Assembly: GCF_000009765.2 (NCBI RefSeq)
Contig: NC_003155.5
Coordinates: 8,742,001-8,806,000, forward strand
Source: Streptomyces avermitilis MA-4680 = NBRC 14893
GTDB lineage: Bacteria; Actinomycetota; Actinomycetes; Streptomycetales; Streptomycetaceae
Direction of reading: 5' to 3'
Length of the DNA: 64,000 nt
Shown here: positions 61,528 to 64,000 of the stretch, in pieces
Position numbering within the stretch: the stretch's first letter is position 1
Layout: each line of letters begins with the position of its first letter
Made by a program: the position numbers and the translations under genes
The notes under the pieces: model-generated
The model's input: the letters and a program-made list of their open reading frames with translations, nothing else
What the model was told of the DNA's origin: nothing
Database searches by the model: none

Positions 61528-63929
<2,402 letters not shown>

Positions 63930-63989
63930 GGACTGTCCCGGCAGCACCGGGCGACGCGCGACCCACAGCAAGACAGCAAGGAGAGGCCC

Positions 63990-64000
63990 ATGTGCCTGGC
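63990..64000 (+). CDS. hypC: Hydrogenase assembly chaperone HypC, 5' end only
   Basis: ATG 63990, behind a GGAGAGGCCC site, reads MCLA before the window ends. The M-C-[LI]-[AG] start is the hallmark of HypC/HupF, whose Cys2 holds the iron during cofactor assembly. The position after hypF supports the call. Confidence 0.7.

Overview
The window is about 64 kb of very GC-rich actinomycete chromosome, almost certainly Streptomyces or a close relative. The reasons are the strong G/C bias at third codon positions, frequent GTG starts, ATGA/GTGA stop-start overlaps, rare TTA codons, an ergothioneine operon, and a group 1h (actinobacterial, high-affinity) [NiFe]-hydrogenase locus. No tRNA, rRNA, CRISPR array, insertion sequence or phage module was seen.

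Layout. 0-11 kb: the 3' part of an ABC-transporter sugar-binding protein (it contains a TTA codon), a PAS-GAF-PP2C-HATPase signalling protein whose phosphatase metal ligands look lost, a large LuxR-type ATPase regulator, a 14-TM MFS exporter, and several small stress-type membrane proteins. 11-15.5 kb: the egtABCD ergothioneine operon (minus strand). 15.8-29.7 kb: housekeeping and accessory genes. These are a bacterial PARG/macro protein overlapping a PemK/MazF-like gene, an amidase / small beta-barrel protein / flotillin operon, a LacI regulator, thioredoxin facing a flavin disulfide-oxidoreductase-like protein, peptide deformylase, a PepSY protein, an orphan BlaI regulator with a frameshifted M56-protease remnant, and a MarR pair with double AT-rich operators beside a pirin gene. 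29.7-32 kb: a degraded, gene-poor stretch with a broken tyrosinase-lectin gene.

32-47.8 kb (minus strand) is the most distinctive locus. Six translationally coupled genes encode a PUFA-synthase-like iterative lipid/polyketide machine. PKS-A has an FMN enoyl-reductase-like (nitronate monooxygenase fold) N-terminus followed by KS-AT-ACP-ACP-KR. PKS-B is KS-AT-DH-phosphopantetheinyl transferase. Then come a free ACP, an alpha/beta hydrolase, a GT1 glycosyltransferase and an ABC half-transporter. The gene set predicts a reduced or polyunsaturated acyl chain that is released, glycosylated and exported, i.e. a glycolipid. A TTA codon at residue 119 of PKS-A suggests bldA (developmental) control. 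The two internal ACPs are almost identical at DNA level.

48.5-64 kb: a type-B carboxylesterase and a zinc-ribbon protein, then a hydrogenase island on the plus strand: hypX, hhyS, hhyL, a NifU-like protein, four uncharacterised accessory proteins (DUF5947, DUF6084, a 478-residue protein, a 34-residue DUF6893-type peptide), a maturation protease, hypA, hypB, hypF and the first codons of hypC at the window edge. This encodes an aerobic, probably atmospheric-H2-scavenging uptake hydrogenase with its maturation machinery.

Functional names rest on motifs and remembered family features; no database search was run.
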